64,000 bases of DNA, taken from the NCBI GenBank assembly GCA_002412715.1, contig DHVP01000042.1:1-64000 (forward strand), written 5' to 3'. Position 1 is the first letter of the stretch; each line of letters starts with the position of its first letter. Shown one piece after another: positions 52,941 through 61,527 of this stretch. Made by a program: the position numbers and the translations under genes. Under the pieces are notes generated by a model, which was not told the DNA's origin, made no database searches, and worked only from the letters and a program-made list of their open reading frames with translations. Origin of the DNA: Deltaproteobacteria bacterium UBA5205 (GTDB taxonomy: Bacteria > Desulfobacterota > Syntrophorhabdia > Syntrophorhabdales > Syntrophorhabdaceae).

Positions 52941-53714
52941 GATCCGTCTCCTTCCGCTTTCCGTCCTGTTGCTGAATGAGTCCGACGTGATGTTAAGTTC
53001 CTGCCCTCTTAATTCATACTCCCCCGGGGGTTGCTGCCTCACGATGATCCAGTCCGCTTTCTTCCTTTCTCCGACGAGGGCTAAGGAGGACTATCCTGAG
53101 CGAGTGCGCGTCTGCAAGGTTGCTTATCGGAGTGTCTCCCGTTACTATTGCCACTGTCTCCTCGGAGGCCAATCCCGGCTCGCCGGTGTCTTGGTTCGCC
53201 GCTAGACATGTCCTCAAGGTAAGCGCCAAGGTCGTCTTTCTTCATCCGCCGCTCGCTTCGCCATAACAGCCTTTACTTCTGTGGTACTGAAACTCCGATT
53301 ATTTTCCCCAAATTTCCTAGAACGGAAGAGGCCGTACTTCCTCACTTCCAAACGCCGTGATGACGATGATGGATGCCTCGGGTTGAAGTTTTCTTATTCC
53401 TGGAAGGATGTCCAATCCAGTCAATTCAGGCATTCGAACATCATGAGCGTCTTTGGCGACGGTCTCATCCAGCCAGGACATCCTTTCTCCTTTTAGACCG
53501 AAGTACATAATGCATAGCAAAAAGAATGCCGCAGCCAAGGAAAATAGTGCGTTAAGTAATTCAACTAGTTAGGATTTCTTACAAGTAATTCGAAAAATCT
53601 AAACAGGGGAATAAAGAAACAATGTGTGGCAAAATAGGGCAATTCTGATTCTCACATCAATGGAATAGGAATTCGTATCTACAAGAGGGCGGACTTCTCT
53701 TATGAGAGATAAAA
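52941..53714. other. Degenerate intergenic region with gene fragments
   Basis: Apart from the receiver fragment at 53,317-53,481, I see only short open stretches in several frames (for example a minus-strand ATG frame beginning MKKDDLGAYLEDMSSGE near 53,243) that match nothing I recognise. 53,490-53,714 is A+T-rich and empty. The region lies at the 3' side of tRNA-Ser. Confidence 0.5.
53317..53481 (-). pseudogene. Response-regulator receiver fragment
   Basis: From an ATG at 53,481 with a good AGGAG site, the frame reads a few unplaced residues, then HDVRMPELTGLDILPGIRKL and EASIIVITAFGSEE. This is the phospho-acceptor loop to strand 5 region of an NtrC-like receiver (D-V-R-M-P). The first half of the receiver and all output domains are missing. 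It may have been the partner of the kinase at 47,584. Confidence 0.55.
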
Positions 53715-53801
53715 CGGAGGGAGTAGGATTCGAACCCACGGGGCACTTGCATGCCCAACGGTTTTCAAGACCGCCGCTTTCGGCCGCTCAGCCATCCCTC
53801 C
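53715..53801 (-). tRNA. tRNA-Ser (anticodon TGA)
   Basis: The acceptor stem GGAGGGA/TCCCTCC, D-arm GGCTGAGCGGCC, anticodon loop CTTGAAA within GCGGT/ACCGT, a long type-II variable arm (GGGCATGCAAGTGCCC) and GGTTCGAATCC T-arm are all visible on the minus strand. Discriminator G; the CCA end is not encoded. Confidence 0.95.
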
Positions 53802-53844
53802 GGGGATTGATTATTCTAAATATTTTTGATTCAAATGTAAACTG

Positions 53845-54831
53845 TTACCACCGGATCAGGCTGCTTCCCCATGTGAGTCCGCCGCCGAAGGCGGTGAGCA
53901 GAACGAGGGAATCCTTTTTGATTGTGCCGTCGTGGACCGCTTCGTCGAGTGCGATGGGGACCGTCGCCGAGGAGATGTTGCCGTACTTTTCTATCGTCAT
54001 GTAGATCTTTTCCATGGGGACGGCGAGCTTCTTTGCCATGCCCTGAAGTATCCTCAGGTTCGCCTGGTGAGGAATAATGATATCGGCGTCATGGACGGTG
54101 TAGCCGCTGAATGCCGCCGCTTCCTCGCTCGCCTCGGCAAAGCGCGTAACGGCCACTTTAAAGGATTTGTTCGCCTCGATCATTTTGAGGAAATGAAGAC
54201 CATTGTCGACGCTTTCGTAAGAGATGGGAGTTGTCTTCGATCCGCCGCCGGGCATGAGGAGTGTGTCGCCGGCTGCTCCGTCCGTATGGATATGGGTGGA
54301 GAGGATCTGCGCGCCGTTGTCGGATTCCGTCACCACTGCCGCTCCCGCGCCGTCGCCCCAGAGAATGCAGCTTTCCCGTTCTTTCCAGTTGACCACCCTG
54401 CTCATGATCTCGCCCGCAACGACGAGGACATTCTTGTTCGCTCCCGACTTGATGAATTTGTCGGCCACGTGCAGGGCGAAGAGAAATCCCGAGCAGGCGG
54501 CGGTTACGTCGAAAGAAACCGCGTTCGTGCAGCCCAGTTTTGCCTCAAGCCAGTTCGAACCGGCGGGGCAGTGTGTATCGGGTGTAATTGTGGCGAGAAT
54601 AATGAGATCGATATCGGCCGCCGTCATGCCGGCCACCTCCATCGCCCTCTCGCACGCCACTTTGCACAGGTCTGAGGTTGCCTGGTCTTTGTCTGCTATC
54701 CTTCGCGACTTGATCCCCGTACGGGTATAAATCCATTCGTCCGTGGTGTCGAGGAACTTTTCAATATCGAAATTCGTCATGATGTGATCCGGAACATATG
54801 AACCCGTCCCGACAATAGCAGTTCTCTTCAT
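53845..54831 (-). CDS. fabH: 3-oxoacyl-ACP synthase III
   Basis: 328 aa from the ATG at 54,831 (GGAG 7 nt upstream; a longer frame to 54,888 adds an unlikely extension). It starts fatty-acid synthesis by condensing acetyl-CoA with malonyl-ACP. The Cys-His-Asn triad is visible: DVTAACSGF, IIPHQANLRIL and GNISSATVPIALDE. Start motif AIVGTGSYVPDH. It is a lone gene on the minus strand, not in a fab operon; the next gene upstream is a divergent transporter. tRNA-Ser follows 44 bp downstream. Confidence 0.95.
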   Translation of the reverse strand: MKRTAIVGTGSYVPDHIMTNFDIEKFLDTTDEWIYTRTGIKSRRIADKDQATSDLCKVACERAMEVAGMTAADIDLIILATITPDTHCPAGSNWLEAKLGCTNAVSFDVTAACSGFLFALHVADKFIKSGANKNVLVVAGEIMSRVVNWKERESCILWGDGAGAAVVTESDNGAQILSTHIHTDGAAGDTLLMPGGGSKTTPISYESVDNGLHFLKMIEANKSFKVAVTRFAEASEEAAAFSGYTVHDADIIIPHQANLRILQGMAKKLAVPMEKIYMTIEKYGNISSATVPIALDEAVHDGTIKKDSLVLLTAFGGGLTWGSSLIRW

Positions 54832-54954
54832 AGGAAAGCTCCGTGTTTTTAGTGGTTTTGCTGCTAATAGAAACAAAAATATCGACACATTGTCAAGGGA
54901 AAACCCTGAAATGGCGGGTCTTGCGGCCTTGAGTCTCCGAGGGACTTAATTTCC

Positions 54955-54983
54955 TTGACATAGAGTATGTATGTTTATAAAAC
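54955..54983 (+). promoter_or_regulatory. Sigma-70-type promoter of the EamA transporter gene
   Basis: TTGACA (54,955-54,960) with a 17-nt spacer to TAAAAC (54,978-54,983), or 15 nt to a better TATAAA (54,976-54,981). It rules out the ATG at 54,967 as start and favours 55,000. Confidence 0.5.
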
Positions 54984-54999
54984 ATGGGTCGTTATCTCA

Positions 55000-55881
55000 A
55001 TGAAAACCGACCATATCGACACGCGGGGATTTGTCGTCATCCTGATTCTTGCCCTTCTCTGGGGTTTCAACTACTCGGCGATCAAGGTTACGAATACGGG
55101 GTTTTCCCCTATCTTTACATCCTTTCTGCGCTCGGTGATAGCTTCGGCACTGGGGATCGCCTACTGCCTCGCCATCAAACAAAGGCTTTATCACCGGGGA
55201 ACTCTTCTCGTGCACGGGATTGTGGTTGGAGTCCTCTTCGGCCTGGAATTCGCCTGCCTCTACCTGGGCATGCTCTTTACGGGCTCGGCGCGGGCCGTCA
55301 TCCTTATCTACCTGTCGCCTTTTGTGGTTGCGGCCGGGGCCCACATCTTCCTCGGCGAAAGGCTAAACCCCCTCAAGTGGACCGGCCTTATACTCGCCTT
55401 CGCAGGGCTTGTCAGTGTCTTCTACGGAAAGCCGTCGAAATACACCCGGCTCATGTTTATAGGTGATATGCTGGAGATTCTTGCGGCCTTTTTCTGGGCT
55501 GCCACTACACTGTACATAAAGAAACATCTCGCCGAGAAGATGCACCCGATCAACACCTTCCTGTATCAGCTCGTCTTTTCAATTCCCGTGCTTTTTCTCT
55601 GTTCTTACTTCATTGAACCCCAGTGGATCAAAGACCCCGGGGTCATGGCAATCTGGTCACTGATTTTCCAGTCTGTTGTCATTGCCTTTGTCACGTACCT
55701 TATCTGGTTCAAACTCATCCATGATTATCCCGTGGCGAAGCTTTCGGTCTTCACTTTTCTTACTCCCGTTTTCGGCGTGGCCTTCGGCGCTCTCTTCCAG
55801 CACGACGAGTTGACAAAGGGTCTCATAATCGGACTTCTCATGGTAAGCGCCGGTATATTTGTGACAAACTATAAGAGATGA
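55000..55881 (+). CDS. EamA/DMT-superfamily transporter
   Basis: About 293 aa with ten membrane helices in two EamA repeats (first GFVVILILALLWGFNYSAIKV to about residue 135, second from GDMLEILAAFFWAATTLYIKK). An exporter of metabolites or amino acids is the usual role; the substrate cannot be told. The start at 55,000 is chosen because the promoter overlaps the earlier ATG. Its stop overlaps the next start (ATGA), so it is co-expressed with the YbhN-like gene. Confidence 0.9.
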   Translation: MKTDHIDTRGFVVILILALLWGFNYSAIKVTNTGFSPIFTSFLRSVIASALGIAYCLAIKQRLYHRGTLLVHGIVVGVLFGLEFACLYLGMLFTGSARAVILIYLSPFVVAAGAHIFLGERLNPLKWTGLILAFAGLVSVFYGKPSKYTRLMFIGDMLEILAAFFWAATTLYIKKHLAEKMHPINTFLYQLVFSIPVLFLCSYFIEPQWIKDPGVMAIWSLIFQSVVIAFVTYLIWFKLIHDYPVAKLSVFTFLTPVFGVAFGALFQHDELTKGLIIGLLMVSAGIFVTNYKR

Positions 55882-56849
55882 AAAAACACAGGACCATTAC
55901 CATCCTCGGTTTCATTATCAGCATTGTCCTTCTCTATTTTTCGCTTCGCGGGATAGAGTTTCGGCAGCTTGCCGAAACGATAGCGCGGGCGGATATGACG
56001 TTTGCCTTCCTGCCAGTGTGTTTTATCTTCCTGTGCCTGACGCTGTGCTCTTACAGGTGGTCGAAGATAACCGGCTATAACGTAAGGCTTCGCGACGCGT
56101 TTATCGCCCTTCTCATCGGCCTTTTCATCAATAATGTCCTTCCCGCCCGCATCGGTGAAGTAGCGCGCGGCTACGCCATCTCCAAGCGAAGAAACATCCC
56201 CTTTACCTACGCTGTCTCCACCGTCTTTATCGACAGGGTCTTCGACTTGTTGGGCCTGCTTTCCATCACCTTTCTGTTCTTCCCGAGTCAGGCCCTTCCA
56301 CCCTCGGTATCCAAGGGCCTGTATATCCTCGTCGGCATTTTTGTCATCTCCGTGATAGCGTTATTTGCCGTGAGCCGCCAGAAGACAGCCCGAAAGATCG
56401 CCGGCTTTCTGGAACGTTTCAAGCGACCTTTCCTGAACAAACTTGCCGTCAGGGTAATCGAGATCCAGGAAAACCTTCGACGTATCAGCACGCCGGGGCA
56501 GATCGCGCTTTTCGTCGTTCTGTCCATAGCCAACTGGCTCTCAATGAGCAGCGCCCTGTATTTTTCCCTGAAAACCCTGGGCGTTTCCCTGCCCTTTGCC
56601 TACGCCCCTTTTGTCTGCGCCCTTCTGAACATGGGCCTCGCGGTCCCATCATCGCCCGGATACATCGGGGTCTATCAATTTCTTCTTGTCTATCTCCTCG
56701 CCATCTTCGGAATACCCAAATACCAATCCTTCGCCGTCTCCCTCTTCTTCCACGCCTCATGGTACATCCCCTACAACATCCTGGGGTTCATCTTCATCGT
56801 CAAGGAACAGCTCCATATTAAGGATATACAGAAGATGGGTGATGGGTGA
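55878..56849 (+). CDS. YbhN/LPG synthase-like membrane protein (UPF0104)
   Basis: A 323-aa polytopic membrane protein of the flippase-like / lysylphosphatidylglycerol-synthase transmembrane family. Features include INNVLPARIGEVARGYAISKR, VFIDRVFDLLGLLSITFLF and the C-terminal GLAVPSSPGYIGVYQFLLVYLL. The LPG synthetase catalytic domain is absent, so it is probably a lipid or polyprenol translocation partner. ATGA-coupled to the EamA gene. The last codons run into a TGATGGG heptad repeat. Confidence 0.88.
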   Translation: MKKHRTITILGFIISIVLLYFSLRGIEFRQLAETIARADMTFAFLPVCFIFLCLTLCSYRWSKITGYNVRLRDAFIALLIGLFINNVLPARIGEVARGYAISKRRNIPFTYAVSTVFIDRVFDLLGLLSITFLFFPSQALPPSVSKGLYILVGIFVISVIALFAVSRQKTARKIAGFLERFKRPFLNKLAVRVIEIQENLRRISTPGQIALFVVLSIANWLSMSSALYFSLKTLGVSLPFAYAPFVCALLNMGLAVPSSPGYIGVYQFLLVYLLAIFGIPKYQSFAVSLFFHASWYIPYNILGFIFIVKEQLHIKDIQKMGDG

Positions 56850-56855
56850 TGGGTG
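56835..56855. repeat. TNATRGG heptad repeat (3 units)
   Basis: Three tandem TGATGGG units overlap the stop codon of the YbhN-like gene, supplying its last four residues. Same family as at 1584. Confidence 0.5.
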
Positions 56856-56942
56856 AAACAAAACGGCCTTCGCCGGAATTACGACGGGAGATGCATAACG
56901 GAATTATACGATAGGCAACGCCTGTCCAGGCTGACCTTCCCA

Positions 56943-56980
56943 TGCCACCCTATGACCCATGACCTATTGCCTATAACCAG
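56943..56980. repeat. TNATRGG heptad repeat (4 units, minus strand)
   Basis: On the minus strand TTATAGG CAATAGG TCATGGG TCATAGG, just downstream of argC. It faces the copy at 56,835 across a 90-bp gap. Confidence 0.5.
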
Positions 56981-56983
56981 TCT

Positions 56984-58006
56984 TTAAGGATACTGCGGGA
57001 TGCTTGAGAGGCCGGCGGATTCGGGGAGGTTCAGGGCTACGTTCATGTTTTGGAGGGCCTGACCCGAGGCGCCTTTTACGAGGTTGTCTATTGCGGAGAT
57101 AACTATGATCCGGCCGTCATCGAGGACCTTGAGGCCGATGTCGCAATAGTTGGAAAAACGGACATAGCGGGTATCGGGATAGACGTTTTCATCCAGGACC
57201 CGGACAAAGTGATCGCTCTTGTAGGTGTCACGAAACAGGGCCAGTATATCGGCCGTCTTCGCCTGCTTTGACAGCCTGCTGTATACCGTCGTCAGTATGC
57301 CCCGGGACATGGGAACGAGATGGGGGACGAAAGAGATCTTCTGGGGCGAATACTTGTTCACTTCTTTCTGTATCTCCGGCTCGTGTCTGTGGACACCGAC
57401 GTTGTAGGCACGGAAGCCCTCGGAAACCTCGCAGAAAAGACTGCCGATCTTTCCTTCACGGCCTGCGCCGCTCACACCTGACTTGGAATCGATGAAGATA
57501 TCCCCTTCGAGCATGCCCTGCTTGACAAGGGGGTAGAGGGCCAGGATTGCCGACGTTGGATAACACCCGGGGTTCCCTACAAGCTTTGTCCCCTTGATCT
57601 TGTCCCTGTACAACTCGGGTAAGCCGAAGACCGCCCTGGGGATCAGGTCTTTTGCCGTGTGGGGCACATATGTGGCCTCATAGGTTGCGAGGTCTTCGAA
57701 GCGAAAGTCGGCGCTGAGGTCGATGATGAGGGCCTTTTCGTCAAAAAACTCCCGGGCCTTCGCCATGGATGTACCGTGAGGCAGGCACAGGAAATAGACG
57801 TCGCATGCACCACGGTAATCAGAGTCCGTAGGCTGCAGCACTTCCTCGAAGCGGCCCTTGAGGAGTGGAAAAATATCCGATATCTTGCGGCCCCGATACG
57901 TATTGGACGTGATAAGGTTTATTTTCGCATCGGGATGGGTAAGGAGCAAGGACATCAGGACAACGCCCGTATAGCCCGTTGCTCCTACGATTCCGATATT
58001 CAGCAT
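56984..58006 (-). CDS. argC: N-acetyl-gamma-glutamyl-phosphate reductase
   Basis: A 340-aa NADPH-dependent enzyme of arginine synthesis that reduces N-acetylglutamyl-phosphate to the semialdehyde. Features are NAD-binding IGIVGATGYTGVVLMSLL, catalytic Cys in VGNPGCYPTSAILAL, and His in VPHLVPMSRGILTTVY. Full length. Last gene of rplM-rpsI-argC; the gap to rpsI is 4 bp. No other arg gene is in the window. Confidence 0.97.
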   Translation of the reverse strand: MLNIGIVGATGYTGVVLMSLLLTHPDAKINLITSNTYRGRKISDIFPLLKGRFEEVLQPTDSDYRGACDVYFLCLPHGTSMAKAREFFDEKALIIDLSADFRFEDLATYEATYVPHTAKDLIPRAVFGLPELYRDKIKGTKLVGNPGCYPTSAILALYPLVKQGMLEGDIFIDSKSGVSGAGREGKIGSLFCEVSEGFRAYNVGVHRHEPEIQKEVNKYSPQKISFVPHLVPMSRGILTTVYSRLSKQAKTADILALFRDTYKSDHFVRVLDENVYPDTRYVRFSNYCDIGLKVLDDGRIIVISAIDNLVKGASGQALQNMNVALNLPESAGLSSIPQYP

Positions 58007-58010
58007 GGGT

Positions 58011-58403
58011 TTATCTCTTAGAGAACTGGAAGCTGGCGCGTGCGCCTTTCTTTCCGTATTTCTTCCGTTCCTTCGATCTGGGATCCCTGGTTATGAGACC
58101 CTGTTTTTTCAAGGCGACTCTGAGGCCTGCGTTCACTTCGAGAAGTGCCTTGGCGATTCCATGACCGAGAGCCCATGCCTGGGCAGGTATCCCGCCGCCG
58201 TATATGCTTGCCACGACGTCGAACTTGCCGACGTTCCCCGTCAGCAAGAAGGGCTTGTTGACCATGAGCCGCAGTTCTTCCACGGGAAAATAGTTTTCAA
58301 ACGGCCTGCCGTTGATAAGGAATTCCCCGGAACCCTGTTTTATCCAGACCCGCGCTACGGCGGTCTTTCTTTTACCAGTTGCGTAGTACCTTTTTTCAGG
58401 CAC
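58011..58403 (-). CDS. rpsI: 30S ribosomal protein S9
   Basis: 130 aa. YYATGKRKTAVARVWIKQGSG at the N-terminus and the C-terminal GLITRDPRSKERKKYGKKGA, ending in RASFQFSKR, are the S9 signatures; the basic tail reaches the ribosomal P site. The start overlaps the L13 stop by 8 nt, so it is translationally coupled. Confidence 0.98.
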   Translation of the reverse strand: MPEKRYYATGKRKTAVARVWIKQGSGEFLINGRPFENYFPVEELRLMVNKPFLLTGNVGKFDVVASIYGGGIPAQAWALGHGIAKALLEVNAGLRVALKKQGLITRDPRSKERKKYGKKGARASFQFSKR

Positions 58404-58842
58404 CTTGTACCTCCTTCAACGATATCTCCTTTGGCATCTGGGCTTTGTGCGGATGTTCGCCGCCCCGATAGACCTTCAATTTCTTAAGGATCTTCCTGCC
58501 GAGGGTATTCTTGGGGAGCATGCCTTTAACAGCCTGGTATATGACCTCTTCCGGCTTCTTTTCAAGCATGGTCTTTGCATTCGTCACCCGTAATCCGCCG
58601 GGATGGTTGCTGTGCTTCTGATACGTCTTCTGCAGGAGTTTTGCCCCGGTGAGTTTTACCTTGTCGGCATTGACGATTATGACAAAATCGCCGGTGTCGG
58701 CATGCGGCGTAAAGACCGGTTTGGTCTTACCCCTGAGGATCATTGCCACCCTCGCCGCCAGTCTTCCTAATACAACACCGTCGGCATTCATCACATACCA
58801 ATCGTTCGAAACTTCGCCTTCTTTTGGAAAATATGTTTTCAT
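58396..58842 (-). CDS. rplM: 50S ribosomal protein L13
   Basis: 148 aa from the ATG at 58,842 (MKTYFPKEGEVSNDWYVM); a GTG at 58,854 and ATG at 58,848 are alternatives, with AAGGG nearer to those. Signatures are DADGVVLGRLAARVAMILRG, FTPHADTGDFVIIVNADKV and KMLPKNTLGRKILKKLKVY-like blocks. First gene of rplM-rpsI-argC, a conserved order. Upstream, an A+T-rich 80-bp gap separates it from the GT39 gene end. Confidence 0.97.
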   Translation of the reverse strand: MKTYFPKEGEVSNDWYVMNADGVVLGRLAARVAMILRGKTKPVFTPHADTGDFVIIVNADKVKLTGAKLLQKTYQKHSNHPGGLRVTNAKTMLEKKPEEVIYQAVKGMLPKNTLGRKILKKLKVYRGGEHPHKAQMPKEISLKEVQGA

Positions 58843-58937
58843 AACCATTTTCACCCTTAAAAAAATTTGTCTAAATTAATATATTTGGTGTGCTAAGTCA
58901 AGCAAAACTTTAAGATTTACGCGTGTTGCCACGGGTT

Positions 58938-60644
58938 TCAGGGCCCTTCCCCGGTGCGAAAAAGTACGAGGCCCTCCCCGCCATCTTTCTTCCCTTCGGG
59001 CGATTGGGTAAGAATCCTGGTCAGCTTGCCCTGTCCGCATTCCTTTTTGATACGATCCGTCAGTGCCTCCTCGGTAAGAAGATATCCCCCCCGGTTCCTC
59101 TCACCGAAGGAACAGACTTCCCGGGCATCTCTCAAGGCCCTGATCGGAGTGGCCCTGTCAAGATAGAAAATAAGCGATGAATTGCCTACACCATACATGG
59201 CGAACTTGTCGTCACCTACCCCATTGATGTGTCCGGCCAGTTGCCGGGCGAAGGGCTTCAGTGTCCGGTTCCTTTCGCCTATCGCGGCCCCGGCGGTAAG
59301 ACTCCACAAGAGCAAACAGAAAAAAGCGAGAGACATAAGAACCGTTCCCTGAGCGACGCGACCTTTAAGGACGAACATTAACGCCGCGACTGAGGCTATG
59401 ATTGCCAGCGGGCCGACAATGATCTGCGACGCATGGTGGTACTCGCCGAACGTGAGGTATCCGAAGACCATGGCCAGCCCGGCGATAAGAGGCAAGAAGG
59501 CCGTGATGACGAGGCACGTCTTCATAACCGGGCAGTCTCTTTCTTCGTCGTGAAAAAGGAACCCCCGGATGGACCTCCCCATGATCAGTGCAAAAGCGGG
59601 AACAAGGGGCAGTATGTAATAGCTTCTTCTGGAACCGGAGATGGTGAAGAAAAGAAAAATGGCAACCGTCACTGTCGCCAGCCAGCGCCTTCGTCGGTCG
59701 TCCTCCCAGTTTCTCATTGCGGCAAAGGATCCGGCAGCCGCAAACGTCCAGGGAAGCAGGAATACCGGAATGTGTTTGAAATAGATGTAAAAAGGTTCAA
59801 CATGGTCGAAGGGCTGCAGGAACCTCACGACATTTTCCCGCCACATCAGGTTGACGGCGTCCCAGGATCCGGTGACGATCACGGGCAAAAAAAGGAGCAA
59901 GGCGAACAGGGCGAGTCCGCACAAGGCTGCAAGAAAACCCGCGTAGGAGAGTATCCAGTGAAAATGACCGGCTATCCTCTTTTGCGCCTCCTTTAGCCCG
60001 TCCTTTCTGATATCGAAAAGAATGTCCACGCAGCTCAGCGCGAAAACAGCTGTCAGTGCAACCGCAGGGGCAAGCGGTCCTTTACAGAAGGATGAAACAG
60101 CCGCGATAAGATAGAAGAACAGGTACCGAATAAAGGAGCGTTTGCCGCCCCCTGCCGGCAGGACGACCCACAACATCGACCATATGGCGATGACATTGAG
60201 CACCTCCGCGGAGGCAGTCCTCGCCCAAAAACCGAACATAAACGTCGTCAGGAGGACGAGGCCGGCAATGAATCCCGATGCGTATCCGAAGAGTGCCCTG
60301 CCGATGGCAAACACCAGCGCCACCGTCCCTATACCGGCGAGTACGGCCGGAATGCGGGCGGAGGCTTCCGTGACACCCCAGGGAAATGAGAAGGGGATGA
60401 TGGCCCAGTAACTCAGGAGCGGTTTATCGAAATAGACCGCTCCGTTGATGGTCGGAAGAAAATAGTTGCCGCTGTGAATCATTTCCCGGGCGATAACAGC
60501 CCAGCGGCCTTCCGAACCCCACAGAGACCTTACGGAAAGACCGGAGCAAAGAAGGATGGCAGCCGCCGCAACGAGAATGGCAAGCGCCGCATAATCAGGG
60601 AGAGACCATTTCTGAACGGATGTCCGGTTTACATCGGTATTCAT
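58938..60644 (-). CDS. ArnT-like GT39 membrane glycosyltransferase
   Basis: About 568 aa from the ATG at 60,644 (MNTDVNRTSVQKW); a longer frame reaches 60,707 within the upstream gene. Twelve or so membrane helices plus a C-terminal soluble part. The PMT/ArnT motif SLWGSEGRWAVIAREM, then YFDKPLLSYW is present; the usual DE pair reads SE, keeping the Glu. It should transfer a sugar from undecaprenyl or dolichyl phosphate to lipid A or another envelope acceptor on the periplasmic side. It overlaps slightly the end of the methyltransferase gene. Confidence 0.85.
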   Translation of the reverse strand: MNTDVNRTSVQKWSLPDYAALAILVAAAAILLCSGLSVRSLWGSEGRWAVIAREMIHSGNYFLPTINGAVYFDKPLLSYWAIIPFSFPWGVTEASARIPAVLAGIGTVALVFAIGRALFGYASGFIAGLVLLTTFMFGFWARTASAEVLNVIAIWSMLWVVLPAGGGKRSFIRYLFFYLIAAVSSFCKGPLAPAVALTAVFALSCVDILFDIRKDGLKEAQKRIAGHFHWILSYAGFLAALCGLALFALLLFLPVIVTGSWDAVNLMWRENVVRFLQPFDHVEPFYIYFKHIPVFLLPWTFAAAGSFAAMRNWEDDRRRRWLATVTVAIFLFFTISGSRRSYYILPLVPAFALIMGRSIRGFLFHDEERDCPVMKTCLVITAFLPLIAGLAMVFGYLTFGEYHHASQIIVGPLAIIASVAALMFVLKGRVAQGTVLMSLAFFCLLLWSLTAGAAIGERNRTLKPFARQLAGHINGVGDDKFAMYGVGNSSLIFYLDRATPIRALRDAREVCSFGERNRGGYLLTEEALTDRIKKECGQGKLTRILTQSPEGKKDGGEGLVLFRTGEGP

Positions 60645-60648
60645 CGGG

Positions 60649-61416
60649 TTATTCGGCTTTAAGGATGGAAGGCTCCTTCTTGCACTGGACAAGAAGGCTG
60701 GCGACAAACAGGACTATGGTAAGAAGTAAAAGGGTAACCCCACGAGCATTGTCGTAAACAAAAGCAAGATCGAAGGACCACGCCTTCCACAGACCCGAAC
60801 TTTTAAACGCATGAATCAACATAATGAGACATCCTGTCGCCCAGAAGCGCATAAACCGGGATATCTCGTTGCGCGTGATCCTCTTCGTCGAGAAACCCGT
60901 TGCGATCTCCTTCATGCTTCGGATAGAGTACGCGTCCGGGAATATCTGGGGCACATCGAGACTGTAGCGCAGGAAACTGCTGTCGTGGAGTCGTGCCAGA
61001 GTCGCCTCTTCCTTTCTGATCGTCGGTCCATACGACCAGTAGAACAGGAAGGGGTAAATCAGCAGAAGGTAGACATTGCCGCTCAAGAGGCAGAAGCTCG
61101 AATCTATCAGATAATTCGCCATATAATAGGGATGCCTCACTACGCTGTATATCCCCGCCTGGCACAAAACGACGTTGCGAATAAGAACGCCTTTGGTCAT
61201 GTAATGAAAAAAACAGCCGAAGACCATGAGAACGCCGAACAGAACGAGTCTCACCCAGTCAAGATCGTAGAGCACGGCAGAAATAACACAAACGACAATG
61301 ATGATATCGCGGAGATTACTGCGGTTGATAAGCGGGCGTCTTCCCTCGACCTGACCGTTTTTTGCCACGTTGTGATCGAGTATCAATCTTTTTTCGGCAG
61401 GTTTATTCTTTCCCAC
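60649..61416 (-). CDS. Isoprenylcysteine methyltransferase-like (ICMT/PEMT) membrane protein
   Basis: 255 aa with five or so membrane helices. The family signature IYSVVRHPYYMANYLI holds the RHP-YY motif of ICMT/PEMT-fold methyltransferases, and a conserved Glu follows in RKEEATL. The substrate is not determined; bacterial members methylate lipids or small thiols. It directly precedes the GT39 gene on the same strand, suggesting an envelope-lipid role. Divergent from serA. Confidence 0.78.
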   Translation of the reverse strand: MGKNKPAEKRLILDHNVAKNGQVEGRRPLINRSNLRDIIIVVCVISAVLYDLDWVRLVLFGVLMVFGCFFHYMTKGVLIRNVVLCQAGIYSVVRHPYYMANYLIDSSFCLLSGNVYLLLIYPFLFYWSYGPTIRKEEATLARLHDSSFLRYSLDVPQIFPDAYSIRSMKEIATGFSTKRITRNEISRFMRFWATGCLIMLIHAFKSSGLWKAWSFDLAFVYDNARGVTLLLLTIVLFVASLLVQCKKEPSILKAE

Positions 61417-61527
61417 AACTATATGGTCCGTATTGCTTTTTCCTTTTCCGGGTGGTATCTTTTGTTTTCGTTACGTATATCACGAGCACAGAAATATTAC
61501 AAGAAATAAGAACTTAGGCGGATTCCA

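Noticed and set aside
44101..53801. Genomic island integrated at tRNA-Ser
   Set aside because: The decayed region lies at the tRNA 3' side, which is suggestive, but I found no integrase and no second copy of the tRNA 3' end.
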